The translations under genes and the position numbers were made by a program. The notes beneath the pieces were generated by a model. The model was not told where the DNA came from. It was given only the letters and a program-made list of their open reading frames with translations, and did not search any database. A DNA stretch of 64,000 bases from NCBI RefSeq assembly GCF_031119335.1, contig NZ_JAVHXT010000006.1:152278-216277 (forward strand), given 5' to 3'. How positions within the stretch are numbered: the stretch's first letter is position 1; every line of letters begins with the position of its first letter. Positions 41,876 to 51,201 of the stretch are shown piece after piece. Source of the stretch: Pedobacter sp. GTDB lineage: Bacteria > Bacteroidota > Bacteroidia > Sphingobacteriales > Sphingobacteriaceae.

Positions 41876-42574
41876 TTAAACATATCCTTCATCAGCCAAG
41901 CTTAAAAAAGTGTCATTATAAACAATCAAATGATCATGAACAGCAATTTCCATCATTTTACCCAATTCCATTAGTTTCTTGGTGATACTGATATCGGCAC
42001 TGCTGGGCTTCAAACTGCCAGACGGGTGATTATGCACCAATACCAAAGACGCCGCACCGTGCTCCAGTGCAGTTTTAAAAACAATTTTCGGATCTACAAC
42101 CGTACCTGCCTGACCGCCCTTGCTCAAAAAGTGTTTGCCAATAACAACATTGGATCTGCTCATTAACAATACCCAAAATTCTTCATGCGGCAAATCGGCC
42201 AAGTCGGCCTTCAACATTCGATGAACATCAATAGAAGATGTCACTTTTTGTACCTCGGTTGGTTCCGCTTCCTTTCTTCTACGCCCCAACTCTAGAGCAG
42301 CAACAATGGTAATGGCTTTAGCTTCGCCGATGCCTTTAAATTTTGATAACTCCTTTACGCCAAGTTGCGCTAATTTATGGAGGTCGTTTTGGCAAGAGCC
42401 AAGGATGCGCTTGCTTAGGTCAACAGCAGTTTCGTTTCTACTGCCCGAACCAATTAAGATGGCAATGAGCTCTGCATCAGTAAGCTGTCGCCTGCCTTGT
42501 TGCAGTAATTTTTCCCGCGGACGGTCGGCCTCTGCCCAAGCTTTGATGCCGAGTTTGTTTTCATAGATAGACAT
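41876..42574 (-). CDS. radC: RadC family JAB/MPN-domain protein
   Basis: The 232-residue protein has an N-terminal helix-hairpin-helix region (FKGIGEAKAITIVAALELGR). Its C-terminal JAMM metal site is HNHPSGSLKPSSADISIT (His181, His183, Asp194), with the expected Glu near residue 131. The name comes from an old repair phenotype; the actual enzymatic role of RadC is not settled. It stands 15 bases beyond the TlpA-like gene on the same strand, so co-transcription is likely. Confidence 0.93.
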   Translation of the reverse strand: MSIYENKLGIKAWAEADRPREKLLQQGRRQLTDAELIAILIGSGSRNETAVDLSKRILGSCQNDLHKLAQLGVKELSKFKGIGEAKAITIVAALELGRRRKEAEPTEVQKVTSSIDVHRMLKADLADLPHEEFWVLLMSRSNVVIGKHFLSKGGQAGTVVDPKIVFKTALEHGAASLVLVHNHPSGSLKPSSADISITKKLMELGKMMEIAVHDHLIVYNDTFLSLADEGYV

Positions 42575-42589
42575 AGATGTAGATTTTAT

Positions 42590-43639
42590 TTAGAGAAGGA
42601 TTTCCTCAAGCTTCTTATTTAAAGCTTCACCTCTTAAATTCATTGCGATTACCCTCCCTTCTTTGTCAATAAGGATACTTGAAGGAACCGATTTAAGATT
42701 AAACATTTTATAAACCTCGTTTTGCCAACCATCCAAGTCGGAGACATGCTTCCAAACTAAACCATCTTTTGCAATAGCATCTAGCCATTTGTCTTTATCA
42801 TCATCTAACGAGACACCTAAAATCTCAAAATCTTTATGTTTAAAGGTTTCGTAAGCCTTAACCAAATTTGGATTCTCTTCCCTACACGGTACGCACCAAG
42901 AAGCCCAAAAATCAATCAACACGTATTTTCCTTTCAAATCCGAGATACTAAACATTTTACCTTTAGTATCTTTTTGAGAAAAGGACGGTAATAACTCCCC
43001 TACCTTTAGCATGTACTTAGTAAGCGCAGCATTTTTAATTCTAACGCCGTAGAATGATTTTTTTGTCTTTTCGTTAAAACTTTCATAGTATGTTTTTAAC
43101 TTATCTTTAGCTATAAAACTACTATACCAATTTAGCAAGATACTTCTTTCTAGGTCAGATTTATTTTTATCTATATAAGAAAGCGCCAACTTTTCACCTC
43201 TTTTCTTGTCTTCCTCTTTTGAAGACACCAAGCCTTTCATCTCTGCTTTCAATTTATCAAATTCGTCCTGAAATTTATTTTTCTGAACAAAAGTTACTTT
43301 GGTCGTCAGAAAAGTTCGAAAATCCCTAACAGTTGTAGTATCCAATTCTAAGATTGTCGGCTTTTCACCTACATATACTTCAAAAGACGTAGTCATAACA
43401 TCTTTTGGCAGATTTTCAAAATCCATATATAGACTAACCGCCTTTGGAAGTTCGGCTTTACCTATATAATGAAACTTTCCATCAACTACAGGAACGGAAT
43501 CCACCAGCTTTTGGTCATACATCACTTTTAACAGACCATTTGTTGGCTCCTTATACTTTCCATAGATTTCAAACTTTTTCTGAGCGAAAACGAAGTTGAC
43601 TATTGAAGAGACAAAAAGGAAGAGAGTTATTTTTTTCAT
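42590..43639 (-). CDS. TlpA-like thioredoxin-domain protein with DUF4369-type N-terminus
   Basis: The start chosen gives MKKITLFLFVSSIVNFVFAQ, a signal peptide; an upstream ATG pair would add 11 residues that partly overlap the rpsT terminator. The 349-residue protein has the same layout as the protein at 14936: N-terminal beta domain, helical middle, then a thioredoxin domain with DFWASWCVPCREENP. The redox motif is CVPC rather than CGPC. It probably acts in the periplasm on disulfides. Confidence 0.86.
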   Translation of the reverse strand: MKKITLFLFVSSIVNFVFAQKKFEIYGKYKEPTNGLLKVMYDQKLVDSVPVVDGKFHYIGKAELPKAVSLYMDFENLPKDVMTTSFEVYVGEKPTILELDTTTVRDFRTFLTTKVTFVQKNKFQDEFDKLKAEMKGLVSSKEEDKKRGEKLALSYIDKNKSDLERSILLNWYSSFIAKDKLKTYYESFNEKTKKSFYGVRIKNAALTKYMLKVGELLPSFSQKDTKGKMFSISDLKGKYVLIDFWASWCVPCREENPNLVKAYETFKHKDFEILGVSLDDDKDKWLDAIAKDGLVWKHVSDLDGWQNEVYKMFNLKSVPSSILIDKEGRVIAMNLRGEALNKKLEEILL

Positions 43640-43654
43640 CAGATTTTTTTTTAA

Positions 43655-43690
43655 ACAAAAAAACGGCATCATCTTTCGATGATACCGTTT
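43655..43690 (-). terminator. Terminator after rpsT
   Basis: On the minus strand AACGGTATCATC and GATGATGCCGTT form a 12-bp stem (one T-G pair) with tetraloop GAAA, followed by TTTTTTTG. It lies 23 bases after the rpsT stop. Confidence 0.9.
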
Positions 43691-43712
43691 CTAATATCGT
43701 TTAAAAAAGCGA

Positions 43713-43967
43713 CTATTTCAAGTTGTTAACGAACTTAGTTAACTTAGCTTTATTGTTAGAAGCTTTGTTTTTGTGGATAACGTTCTTTTTAGCTAAACGA
43801 TCTAACATAGAAATTACTTTAGGAAGCATTTCTAATCCAGTTTTTTTATCTTCAGCAGCACGCAATCTTTTAATGAAAGTACGCGTAGTTTTAGCTTGAT
43901 ATCTGTTACGTAGACGTTTTGCAGCGTTTGCTCTAATTCTTTTTAATGCTGATTTATGATTTGCCAT
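43713..43967 (-). CDS. rpsT: 30S ribosomal protein S20
   Basis: The 84-residue, strongly basic helical protein starts MANHKSALKRIRANAAKRLR, the S20 signature. ANAAKR and NKASNNKAKLTKFV are also typical. S20 binds 16S rRNA early in 30S assembly. The gene is monocistronic, with its own promoter (44009-44040) and a strong terminator. Confidence 0.98.
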   Translation of the reverse strand: MANHKSALKRIRANAAKRLRNRYQAKTTRTFIKRLRAAEDKKTGLEMLPKVISMLDRLAKKNVIHKNKASNNKAKLTKFVNNLK

Positions 43968-44008
43968 TGTTTAGCCTTTTATTTCTTCTTGTATTTATTT
44001 TCGGACTG

Positions 44009-44040
44009 CAAATATAGAGGTATTATTTTTAATTGCAAAA
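44009..44040 (-). promoter_or_regulatory. Promoter of rpsT
   Basis: On the minus strand TTTTGC (44035-44040), an 18-bp spacer and TATATTTG (44009-44016) are a near-consensus Bacteroidota promoter. The start region GCAGTCC matches that of the tRNA-Arg promoter. Confidence 0.8.
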
Positions 44041-44174
44041 TGGTTTTTAAAAAATATTTTCATCTAACATTTTAAGCACGAAGCTTTTGAATGCTAAACA
44101 CTTATACCCATTCATTATTTTTAGATAAATTAAGGTTTTTTGGCCCGAAATTAGTGCAAAGAGCCATAAAATAT

Positions 44175-44182
44175 TATTTTTG
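44175..44182 (+). promoter_or_regulatory. Promoter -7 box of purN
   Basis: TATTTTTG at 44175-44182 fits TAnnTTTG. The -33 box is weak (GTGC near 44154-44157). It matters because it rules out the TTG at 44180 as start codon. Confidence 0.45.
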
Positions 44183-44200
44183 GAAAAAACACAGAAATCA

Positions 44201-44779
44201 GTGAAGAAACGTATCGCCATTTTTGCTTCAGGTTCAGGATCAAATGCCCAAAAGATAATGGAGCATTTTAAACGCAGTACAGAGGCAGAAGTCGCCTTAG
44301 TTCTAACAAACAACCCAGAATCGTACGTATTACAAAGAGCCGACAGCTTTGAAATTCCCTCTCATGTTTTCGATAGGCATGAGTTTTACCAAACTGATGA
44401 GGTATTAGACTTGCTTAAAAACCTGGACATAGACCTAATTGTATTAGCAGGCTTCCTTTGGTTAATTCCTGAAAACTTGTTAAAAGAATATCCTGGAAGA
44501 ATGATTAACATACACCCTGCCCTATTACCAAAGTATGGCGGCAAAGGAATGTATGGTGATAAAGTTCATAAGGCTGTATTAGAGGCGAAAGAACCCGAAG
44601 GTGGCATTACTATACATTATGTAAATGAACATTATGACGAAGGTGAGTTCATCTATCAAGCTAAATACCGTATAGATAAAGGCGACAACTTGGAAATGGT
44701 AAAGTTTAAAGGGCAGCAATTGGAACATTTACACTATCCAAGGATTGTGGAAACACTGATTAAGAAGATAAAGAAATAG
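44201..44779 (+). CDS. purN: Phosphoribosylglycinamide formyltransferase
   Basis: The 192-residue enzyme transfers a formyl group from 10-formyl-THF to GAR in purine synthesis. RIAIFASGSGSNAQKI binds substrate. NIHPALLPKYGGKGMYG contains the catalytic Asn-His pair, and HYVNEHYDEGEFI holds the conserved Asp. The start is set at GTG 44201; the in-frame TTG at 44180 overlaps the -7 box (TATTTTTG, 44175-44182), so it is unlikely to be in the mRNA. purH follows on the same strand. Confidence 0.93.
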   Translation: MKKRIAIFASGSGSNAQKIMEHFKRSTEAEVALVLTNNPESYVLQRADSFEIPSHVFDRHEFYQTDEVLDLLKNLDIDLIVLAGFLWLIPENLLKEYPGRMINIHPALLPKYGGKGMYGDKVHKAVLEAKEPEGGITIHYVNEHYDEGEFIYQAKYRIDKGDNLEMVKFKGQQLEHLHYPRIVETLIKKIKK

Positions 44780-44895
44780 CAATAACTGCTAGATTGTTGC
44801 ATTGTTTAATTGCCGCACATCTGGTTAACAATAAAGCAATTTAACAATAGATCATTTTTCTTTCAAAACCTCCTCTAAAAATCGGCTCATTTTCA

Positions 44896-44903
44896 TACCT
44901 TTG
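44896..44903 (+). promoter_or_regulatory. Promoter -7 box of purH
   Basis: TACCTTTG (44896-44903) lies 23 bases before the purH ATG. No clear -33 box was found. It suggests purH can be transcribed apart from purN. Confidence 0.4.
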
Positions 44904-44926
44904 CGGCTCAAAACAATACCCTCAAA

Positions 44927-46453
44927 ATGAGCCAAACAGTAAAGATCAAAAACGCCCTAATTTCAGTTTATTACAAAGATGGTTTAGCACCATTAGTTGA
45001 GTACCTTGGCAAACAAGGTGTAACCTTATTTTCTACCGGTGGAACCGAGCAGTTTATTAAAGACTTAAACGTTCCTGTGACCGCTGTAGAAGACTTAACT
45101 AGCTATCCTTCTATTTTAGGTGGACGTGTAAAGACTTTACACCCGAAAGTTTTTGGCGGTATTTTAAACCGTAGAAACTTAGCTGGCGACCAAGAGCAGA
45201 TTGCTCAGTACGAAATCCCAGAAATTGACTTGGTAATCGTAGATCTTTATCCTTTTGAGGAAACTGTTAAAAATGGTGGTACCGACGAAGAAATTATCGA
45301 GAAGATTGACATCGGCGGGATTTCTTTAATTAGAGCCGCTGCTAAAAACTTTAACGACGTGGTAATTATTGCATCAAAAGATGATTACTCGACTTTATTG
45401 GAACAACTGCAGGCGCAAGATGGTGCAACTGATTTAGCACAGCGTAAGGCTTTCGCTAAAAAAGCTTTCCATACTTCTTCTCACTATGACACGGCAATCT
45501 TCAACTATTTCAATAACGAAGAGCCTTTAAACGTTTTCAAAGAAAGCATTGCTAGCGCACAAACTTTACGTTACGGTGAAAACCCACACCAAGCTGGCGT
45601 TTTTTATGGTGATTTGAACGAGATGTTTACCAAACTTAATGGAAAAGAGCTTAGTTATAACAACTTGGTTGACGTTGATGCTGCTGTAAGTTTAATCGAT
45701 GAATTTGAAGAACCTACTTTTGCAATATTGAAACATACCAATGCTTGTGGCGTAGCTTCTAGAAGCACGGTTAAACAAGCTTGGATTGATGCTTTAGGCT
45801 GTGATCCAGTTTCTGCTTTCGGTGGTGTTTTAATTACCAACAGAGAAGTTGATTTGGCAACTGCAGAAGAAATTAACAACTTATTTTTTGAAGTTTTAAT
45901 TGCACCAAGCTACGAGCAGGCTGCTATTGACTTGTTTAAAACGAAGAAAAACCGCGTAATCTTAAAACGCAATTATGTTGAATTGAACAAAAAACAATTC
46001 AAAACTTTATTGAACGGTGTAATTGAGCAGGATAAAGATCTAATTATCGAAGGTCCGGAGCAAATGACTGCTGTTACCGAAAAGGCACCAACCGCACAAG
46101 AATTAAAAGACCTGCACTTCGCTAATAAAATAGTAAAACACACAAAATCTAACACCATTGTTTTGGTTAAGGATGATGTTTTAATTGCTAGTGGTGTTGG
46201 TCAAACTTCAAGAGTTGATGCTTTGAGACAAGCTATTGAAAAAGCAGCTTCTTTTGGTTTCAGCGTACAAGGTGCTGCCATGGCTTCTGATGCTTTCTTC
46301 CCTTTCCCTGATTGTGTGGAGATTGCTGCTGATGCTGGTATTACTGCAGTTTTACAACCAGGCGGTTCTATTAAAGATGCTGATTCTGTAGCAAAAGCTA
46401 ACGAAAAAGGCATTGCAATGGTAACTACTGGTGTGAGACATTTTAAGCACTAA
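44927..46453 (+). CDS. purH: Bifunctional AICAR transformylase/IMP cyclohydrolase
   Basis: The 508-residue enzyme carries out the last two steps of IMP synthesis. The N-terminal MGS-like cyclohydrolase domain (1 to about 150) has [11 protein letters not shown] and [16 protein letters not shown]. The AICAR transformylase domain has LRYGENPHQ and the KHTNACGVA motif with the catalytic Lys-His. The end has [18 protein letters not shown]. Length is close to the family norm. A CCCCACCTAACCTCC-type repeat follows the stop directly. Confidence 0.97.
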   Translation: MSQTVKIKNALISVYYKDGLAPLVEYLGKQGVTLFSTGGTEQFIKDLNVPVTAVEDLTSYPSILGGRVKTLHPKVFGGILNRRNLAGDQEQIAQYEIPEIDLVIVDLYPFEETVKNGGTDEEIIEKIDIGGISLIRAAAKNFNDVVIIASKDDYSTLLEQLQAQDGATDLAQRKAFAKKAFHTSSHYDTAIFNYFNNEEPLNVFKESIASAQTLRYGENPHQAGVFYGDLNEMFTKLNGKELSYNNLVDVDAAVSLIDEFEEPTFAILKHTNACGVASRSTVKQAWIDALGCDPVSAFGGVLITNREVDLATAEEINNLFFEVLIAPSYEQAAIDLFKTKKNRVILKRNYVELNKKQFKTLLNGVIEQDKDLIIEGPEQMTAVTEKAPTAQELKDLHFANKIVKHTKSNTIVLVKDDVLIASGVGQTSRVDALRQAIEKAASFGFSVQGAAMASDAFFPFPDCVEIAADAGITAVLQPGGSIKDADSVAKANEKGIAMVTTGVRHFKH

Positions 46454-46771
46454 AGCCCCACCTAACCTCCCCAAAGGGGAGGAATGCAAATTGCAGATTA
46501 GACGTTTGCCGTTATTGCGAGGCACGAAGCAATCTTTAAGCAAATAAAAGGTTGTGAGTTTTAAGCAAAGACCCGAGTTCGCTAAACCCGATTGAAGCGG
46601 AAATATCCCGATTTTTCATCGGGAATTGAAGCGTAAAGCGGGACTTGCCTTAAAAAGCGCTACCGGTTTTGATTTTCAAAGAGAAAAAAGAAACTTAATA
46701 TAATATTTTGTCTAATTTTACATTTAGATATTAGACATTTTTGTTAATACATACAATAACATACCTTTTAC
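46454..46771. other. Repeat-bearing gap between purH and mreB
   Basis: In order: a CCCC-type palindrome right after the purH stop (46454-46485); a solo REP arm TTATTGCGAGGCACGAAGCA (46512-46531); and a hairpin TCCCGAT/ATCGGGA (46606-46624). An AT-rich stretch before mreB should hold its promoter, but no clear TAnnTTTG box was found. No gene is supported. Confidence 0.6.
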
Positions 46772-47794
46772 ATGGGATTATTTAACTGGTTTACGCAGGA
46801 AGTTGCCATTGACCTTGGCACTGCGAATACCCTGATTATACATAACGATAAAGTAGTTGTTGATGAGCCTTCTATTGTGGCTTTCGACAGACAAACAAAT
46901 AAAATTATAGCTATTGGTCGTCAGGCGATGCAAATGGAGGGTAAAACCCACGACAATATTAGAACCGTAAGACCTTTGAAAGATGGTGTAATTGCAGACT
47001 TTAATGCTGCAGAAGCCATGATTAAAGGAATGATCCGTATGTTGAACGGCGGTAAAGGTTGGATGTTCCCTTCGTTGAGAATGGTGATTTGTATTCCATC
47101 GGGTATTACCGAGGTAGAAAAACGTGCCGTTAGAGATAGTGCTGAAATTGCTGGTGCAAAAGAGGTTTACTTAATCCACGAGCCAATGGCTGCTGCTGTA
47201 GGTATTGGCATTGACGTGGAAGAACCAATGGGTAACATGATTATCGATATTGGTGGTGGTACAACTGAAATTGCTGTTATTGCACTTTCTGGAATTGTTT
47301 GCGATCAATCTATCCGTGTTGCGGGTGATAACTTTGACTCGGATATTGTGAATTACATTCGTCGCCAGCATAACATTATGATTGGTGACCGTACTGCGGA
47401 GAAAATTAAGATTGAAGTTGGTGCTGCTTTACCAGAATTAAGCGATCCTCCTGCTGATTTTGCGGTTCAAGGTAGAGATTTAATGACTGGTGTGCCTAAG
47501 CAAATCACAGTTTCATACACTGAAATTGCGCACTGTTTAGATAAATCAATCTCTAAAATTGAGGAAGCAATCTTGAAAGCTTTGGAGATTACTCCACCGG
47601 AACTTTCTGCTGATATTTACCAAACTGGTATTTACTTAACCGGTGGTGGCGCTTTGTTAAGAGGTTTGGACAAACGTGTGGCTGCAAAAACTAAATTGCC
47701 TGTTCACGTTGCCGAAGATCCTTTGCGTGCAGTAGTGCGTGGTACTGGTATCGCCCTTAAAAACATTGGAAATTATAAATTCTTAATGCAATAG
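46772..47794 (+). CDS. mreB: Rod shape-determining protein MreB
   Basis: The 340-residue bacterial actin polymerises under the inner membrane and positions wall synthesis. MGLFNWFTQEVAIDLGTANT contains the amphipathic start and phosphate-1 motif. IDIGGGTTEIAV is phosphate 2, and LTGGGALLRGLDKRV is the adenosine motif. It is the first gene of the mreB-mreC-mreD-mrdA-rodA elongation operon. Confidence 0.97.
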   Translation: MGLFNWFTQEVAIDLGTANTLIIHNDKVVVDEPSIVAFDRQTNKIIAIGRQAMQMEGKTHDNIRTVRPLKDGVIADFNAAEAMIKGMIRMLNGGKGWMFPSLRMVICIPSGITEVEKRAVRDSAEIAGAKEVYLIHEPMAAAVGIGIDVEEPMGNMIIDIGGGTTEIAVIALSGIVCDQSIRVAGDNFDSDIVNYIRRQHNIMIGDRTAEKIKIEVGAALPELSDPPADFAVQGRDLMTGVPKQITVSYTEIAHCLDKSISKIEEAILKALEITPPELSADIYQTGIYLTGGGALLRGLDKRVAAKTKLPVHVAEDPLRAVVRGTGIALKNIGNYKFLMQ

Positions 47795-47877
47795 GAGTAT
47801 TGCGTATTGAGATATGAGATTTGAGACAAGTCTCAATACGCAAGCCCCAATACTCACATCCTAATCCGTAAATCAAG

Positions 47878-48714
47878 ATGCGTAACCTTTGGATTTTTCT
47901 TAGCAGATACAACGCATTTTTCTTTTTTATTGTTTTTTTTACCGTTGGCATTATCTTAACGATTAGGAATAATGTATACCAACGTAGTGTAACTTTCAGT
48001 TCTACCAACGAAGTAGTAGGCACTGCCTATAAAAGACTGAATGTAATTAAGCGTTATTTAAACTTGGTGCAGGTAAATGATAGTTTGTCCGCCGAAAATG
48101 CAGCTTTAAAAACGCAGCTGCTTGCCATTGCCAGTATTGATAGTACGCAAATTACTAAAGTAAAAGACACGATTAACCACCAGCAATACACTTTAATTGC
48201 AGCTAAAGTTTTTAAGAACTCGGTTACACTAACCAACAATATTATCACCATTAACAAGGGGAGCAAAGAAGGTATTTTAAAAGACATGGCGGTAATTTCT
48301 CCAGGCAAAGGCGTAGTGGGCTTTGTGCAGAATGTATCTGAAAACTTTGCTACGATACGTCCGTTGCTAAACCAAGAAACGGCTATTAGTGTGGCGCTTA
48401 AGAAAGATAATGCTTTTGGCAGCTTGGTTTGGGGCGAAAACAATTTTGATTATCGTAAAGCACAAGTGAAGGAAATACCTAACCATTATAAGGTTAAAGT
48501 TGGCGATACCATTGTAACTTCTGGTTTTGGAGGATTTCCGAAAGGAATTGAAGTGGGTAAAGTAACCAACACTATTAGTACAGGTGATAGCTTTATGACT
48601 CTGGAAGTGGCATTATTTAATAATTTTAGTACGCTACAATTTGTATATGTAGTTAAAGATAAATTTGCAGAAGAGGTAAAAGCTTTGCAACCAGAAGTGA
48701 AAAATGAACAGTAG
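47878..48714 (+). CDS. mreC: Rod shape-determining protein MreC
   Basis: The 278-residue protein has one N-terminal membrane helix (FLSRYNAFFFFIVFFTVGII). A coiled coil around NDSLSAENAALKTQLLAIAS and a periplasmic beta domain (NKGSKEGILKDMAVISPGKG, IVTSGFGGFPKGIEVGKV) follow. It scaffolds PBP2-RodA to the cytoplasmic MreB filament. It overlaps mreD by 11 bases. Confidence 0.95.
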   Translation: MRNLWIFLSRYNAFFFFIVFFTVGIILTIRNNVYQRSVTFSSTNEVVGTAYKRLNVIKRYLNLVQVNDSLSAENAALKTQLLAIASIDSTQITKVKDTINHQQYTLIAAKVFKNSVTLTNNIITINKGSKEGILKDMAVISPGKGVVGFVQNVSENFATIRPLLNQETAISVALKKDNAFGSLVWGENNFDYRKAQVKEIPNHYKVKVGDTIVTSGFGGFPKGIEVGKVTNTISTGDSFMTLEVALFNNFSTLQFVYVVKDKFAEEVKALQPEVKNEQ

Positions 48715-49219
48715 AGTAATATTTGTAAATATTTTTAGATGGCTAGTGCTATTGTTTGTACAGATTTTTCTGTTACGAAACATGGCATTTTATAACCTCT
48801 CTACGCCATTTATTTACGTGCTTTTCATTTTGGTACTGCCTTTTCAGATCCCAAACTTGCTGCTATATATCATCGCCTTCGTTACCGGCTTAACCTTAGA
48901 TGCGTTTTACGATACATTGGGGGTACATACCAGTGCTTGTATCGCTTTAGCTTTTGTGAGGATACTCTTCATTTCTGTAAGTTTAAACAGAGAAGCTGTA
49001 GATGAACCTGAGCCATCATTGGGAAATATGGGCTTTAGGTGGTTTTCTTTATACGCCGTATTGTGTATTTTTGCGCATCACATTGTGTTGTTTTTCCTGG
49101 AGGCTTTTAAATTTACATCTCTAGCTTACACTTTGGGAAGGACGTTACTGAGTGTGGTATTTACACTTTTCATCGTATTATTGGTAGAGTTTATCTTCCA
49201 TAATAGAAAATCGGCTTAA
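48704..49219 (+). CDS. mreD: Rod shape-determining protein MreD
   Basis: The 171-residue inner-membrane protein has about five helices. Features are the LRNMAFYNLSTPFIYVLFIL start and the conserved GLTLDAFYDTLGVHTSACI loop. It works with MreC in the elongation complex. It overlaps mreC by 11 bases and mrdA by one (TAATG), indicating tight translational coupling. Confidence 0.93.
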   Translation: MNSRVIFVNIFRWLVLLFVQIFLLRNMAFYNLSTPFIYVLFILVLPFQIPNLLLYIIAFVTGLTLDAFYDTLGVHTSACIALAFVRILFISVSLNREAVDEPEPSLGNMGFRWFSLYAVLCIFAHHIVLFFLEAFKFTSLAYTLGRTLLSVVFTLFIVLLVEFIFHNRKSA

Positions 49220-51201
49220 TGGACCAACTGTTTAATAGAAAATATATCATTCAAGGCTTATTTGTGCTTATTGCGCTTATTTTGCTGGGTAGGCTTTTCT
49301 ATATTCAGGTGGCTAGTGATAAGTATTTTCTCGATGCCAATAACAATGCCCTACGCAAGAAATTCATTTACCCTGCTCGCGGCGTAATTACTGATAGGAA
49401 AGGCAAAGTACTAGCCCAAAACCAGCCTACCTACGATTTAATGGTGATCCCTAACGAAGTGAAGGCTTTTGATACACTTTCTTTGTGCAACATCATTGGC
49501 ATTAGCATGGAAGATTTTAGAAAGAAATTTCGGAAGGCTGTGGTACAATCGAGATATCAAGCTTCTATTTTTCAGAAGTTATTGTCAGTACAAACCTACG
49601 CTACCTTACAGGAGCGCATGGCAAATTTCAAAGGATTTGACGTACAAAAAAGAACTATCCGTTATTATCCAGATAGTATTGGCGGACAATTGTTGGGCTA
49701 CATTAGAGAGGCAAACGCTACAGAAATTGAGCGCCACAAAGGTTACTACAAGCCTGGTGATTATATAGGAAAAATGGGGTTAGAGCGCCAATACGAAGTA
49801 GAATTAAGAGGTACCAAAGGCGTAAAAAACATTCTTTACAATGCTCACAACGTACCGCAAGGAAGTTATGCCGACGGTAAATTCGATTCCTTAGCTATTG
49901 CGGGAGATCAAATAACCACGACAATTGATGTTGAGATACAAAAATTGGGGGAACAATTGTTACGCAACAAAGTTGGAAGTATTGTAGCTATTGAACCCGC
50001 CACTGGCGAGGTTTTAGCATTCGTGAGTAGTCCAGGTTACGACCCCAACTTAATGGTAGGGCGTGAAACGGGAAACAACTACATGAAGATTCTCTCCAAC
50101 CCTTATCGTCCGTTTTTTTCCCGTCCAATTAAGGGTCGATATTCCCCTGGTTCTGCATTTAAACCTTTAGATGCTTTAATTGCGCTACAAGATGGCGTGG
50201 TTAACGAGCTTACTACTGTTTTTTGCCCTGGTTATTACGTTGTTGGAAATAGAAGATTTAGGTGTGATCACGCAAGTGGCGATGGTAATGTGGCAGTTCG
50301 AAAAAGTATTGCTAGGTCTTGTAACGTATATTTCTACGACATTTTTGCTAGAATGATGCTAAAAAAAGGTCGCAAGAATCAGCACAAAGCCTACGATGAA
50401 TGGCAGGAAAAGGTTCGTAAATTCGGTATTGGAGATACGTTAGGAATTGATTTCCCTGGTGAAAGTGGTTACAAGCTATTTACTTCAGAAGATTATACCA
50501 AACGCTATAGTAAATATTGGAACTACGGCTCTATACTTTCGGTAAGTATCGGGCAGGGCGAGATTACTACTACTCCATTACAAATGGCCAACATCATGGC
50601 TATCATCGCCAATAGAGGTCATTACATCAAACCACATTTGGTAAAAGGTATTGGAGATACGAAATATATCCACCCTAAGTATAAAGAAAAACATCATGTA
50701 GGCATAGATGCAAGACATTTTGAATCTGTAATTGATGGTATGCAGGATGCAGTAAATACATCTTGGGGAACAGCGACAGAATCTCGTATTCCAAATATCT
50801 TGATGTGCGGCAAAACAGGAACGGTGCAGAACGTGCATGGTAAAAACCACTCGGTTTTTATTGGTTTCGCTCCGCGTGATAACCCGAAAATTGCGATTGC
50901 CGTAATTGTAGAAAATGGTGGCTATGGCGGCGCTTATGCTGCGCCGATGGCCAGTTTCATCACCGAAAAATACTTAACCGACAGCTTAAAAGGCCGAAGG
51001 ATTAACGGTGCGACTATAGAGCAATACAAAGCAGATAACCTGCTTCCGGTTTTAAAGGATAAATTGCCGAAAGTAAAACCTAAAGTAGATACGAGTAAAG
51101 TAGATAGCACGAAAAAATCTGCACCAATAACACCTGTATCTACAGCAAACAACATTAACAAAGCAGCCATTTTACCTAAAAATAATGCAACAACAGAATA
51201 G
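49219..51201 (+). CDS. mrdA: Penicillin-binding protein 2 (elongation-specific transpeptidase)
   Basis: The 660-residue protein has one N-terminal helix and a pedestal domain (PARGVITDRKGKVLAQNQPT). The transpeptidase domain has SAFK (Ser312-Lys315), SCN (Ser367-Asn369) and KTG (Lys532-Gly534). The C-terminal 50 residues are Lys/Thr/Asn-rich and probably disordered in the periplasm. It crosslinks new peptidoglycan in the elongasome with RodA. Its 3' end overlaps rodA by 17 bases. Confidence 0.97.
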   Translation: MDQLFNRKYIIQGLFVLIALILLGRLFYIQVASDKYFLDANNNALRKKFIYPARGVITDRKGKVLAQNQPTYDLMVIPNEVKAFDTLSLCNIIGISMEDFRKKFRKAVVQSRYQASIFQKLLSVQTYATLQERMANFKGFDVQKRTIRYYPDSIGGQLLGYIREANATEIERHKGYYKPGDYIGKMGLERQYEVELRGTKGVKNILYNAHNVPQGSYADGKFDSLAIAGDQITTTIDVEIQKLGEQLLRNKVGSIVAIEPATGEVLAFVSSPGYDPNLMVGRETGNNYMKILSNPYRPFFSRPIKGRYSPGSAFKPLDALIALQDGVVNELTTVFCPGYYVVGNRRFRCDHASGDGNVAVRKSIARSCNVYFYDIFARMMLKKGRKNQHKAYDEWQEKVRKFGIGDTLGIDFPGESGYKLFTSEDYTKRYSKYWNYGSILSVSIGQGEITTTPLQMANIMAIIANRGHYIKPHLVKGIGDTKYIHPKYKEKHHVGIDARHFESVIDGMQDAVNTSWGTATESRIPNILMCGKTGTVQNVHGKNHSVFIGFAPRDNPKIAIAVIVENGGYGGAYAAPMASFITEKYLTDSLKGRRINGATIEQYKADNLLPVLKDKLPKVKPKVDTSKVDSTKKSAPITPVSTANNINKAAILPKNNATTE

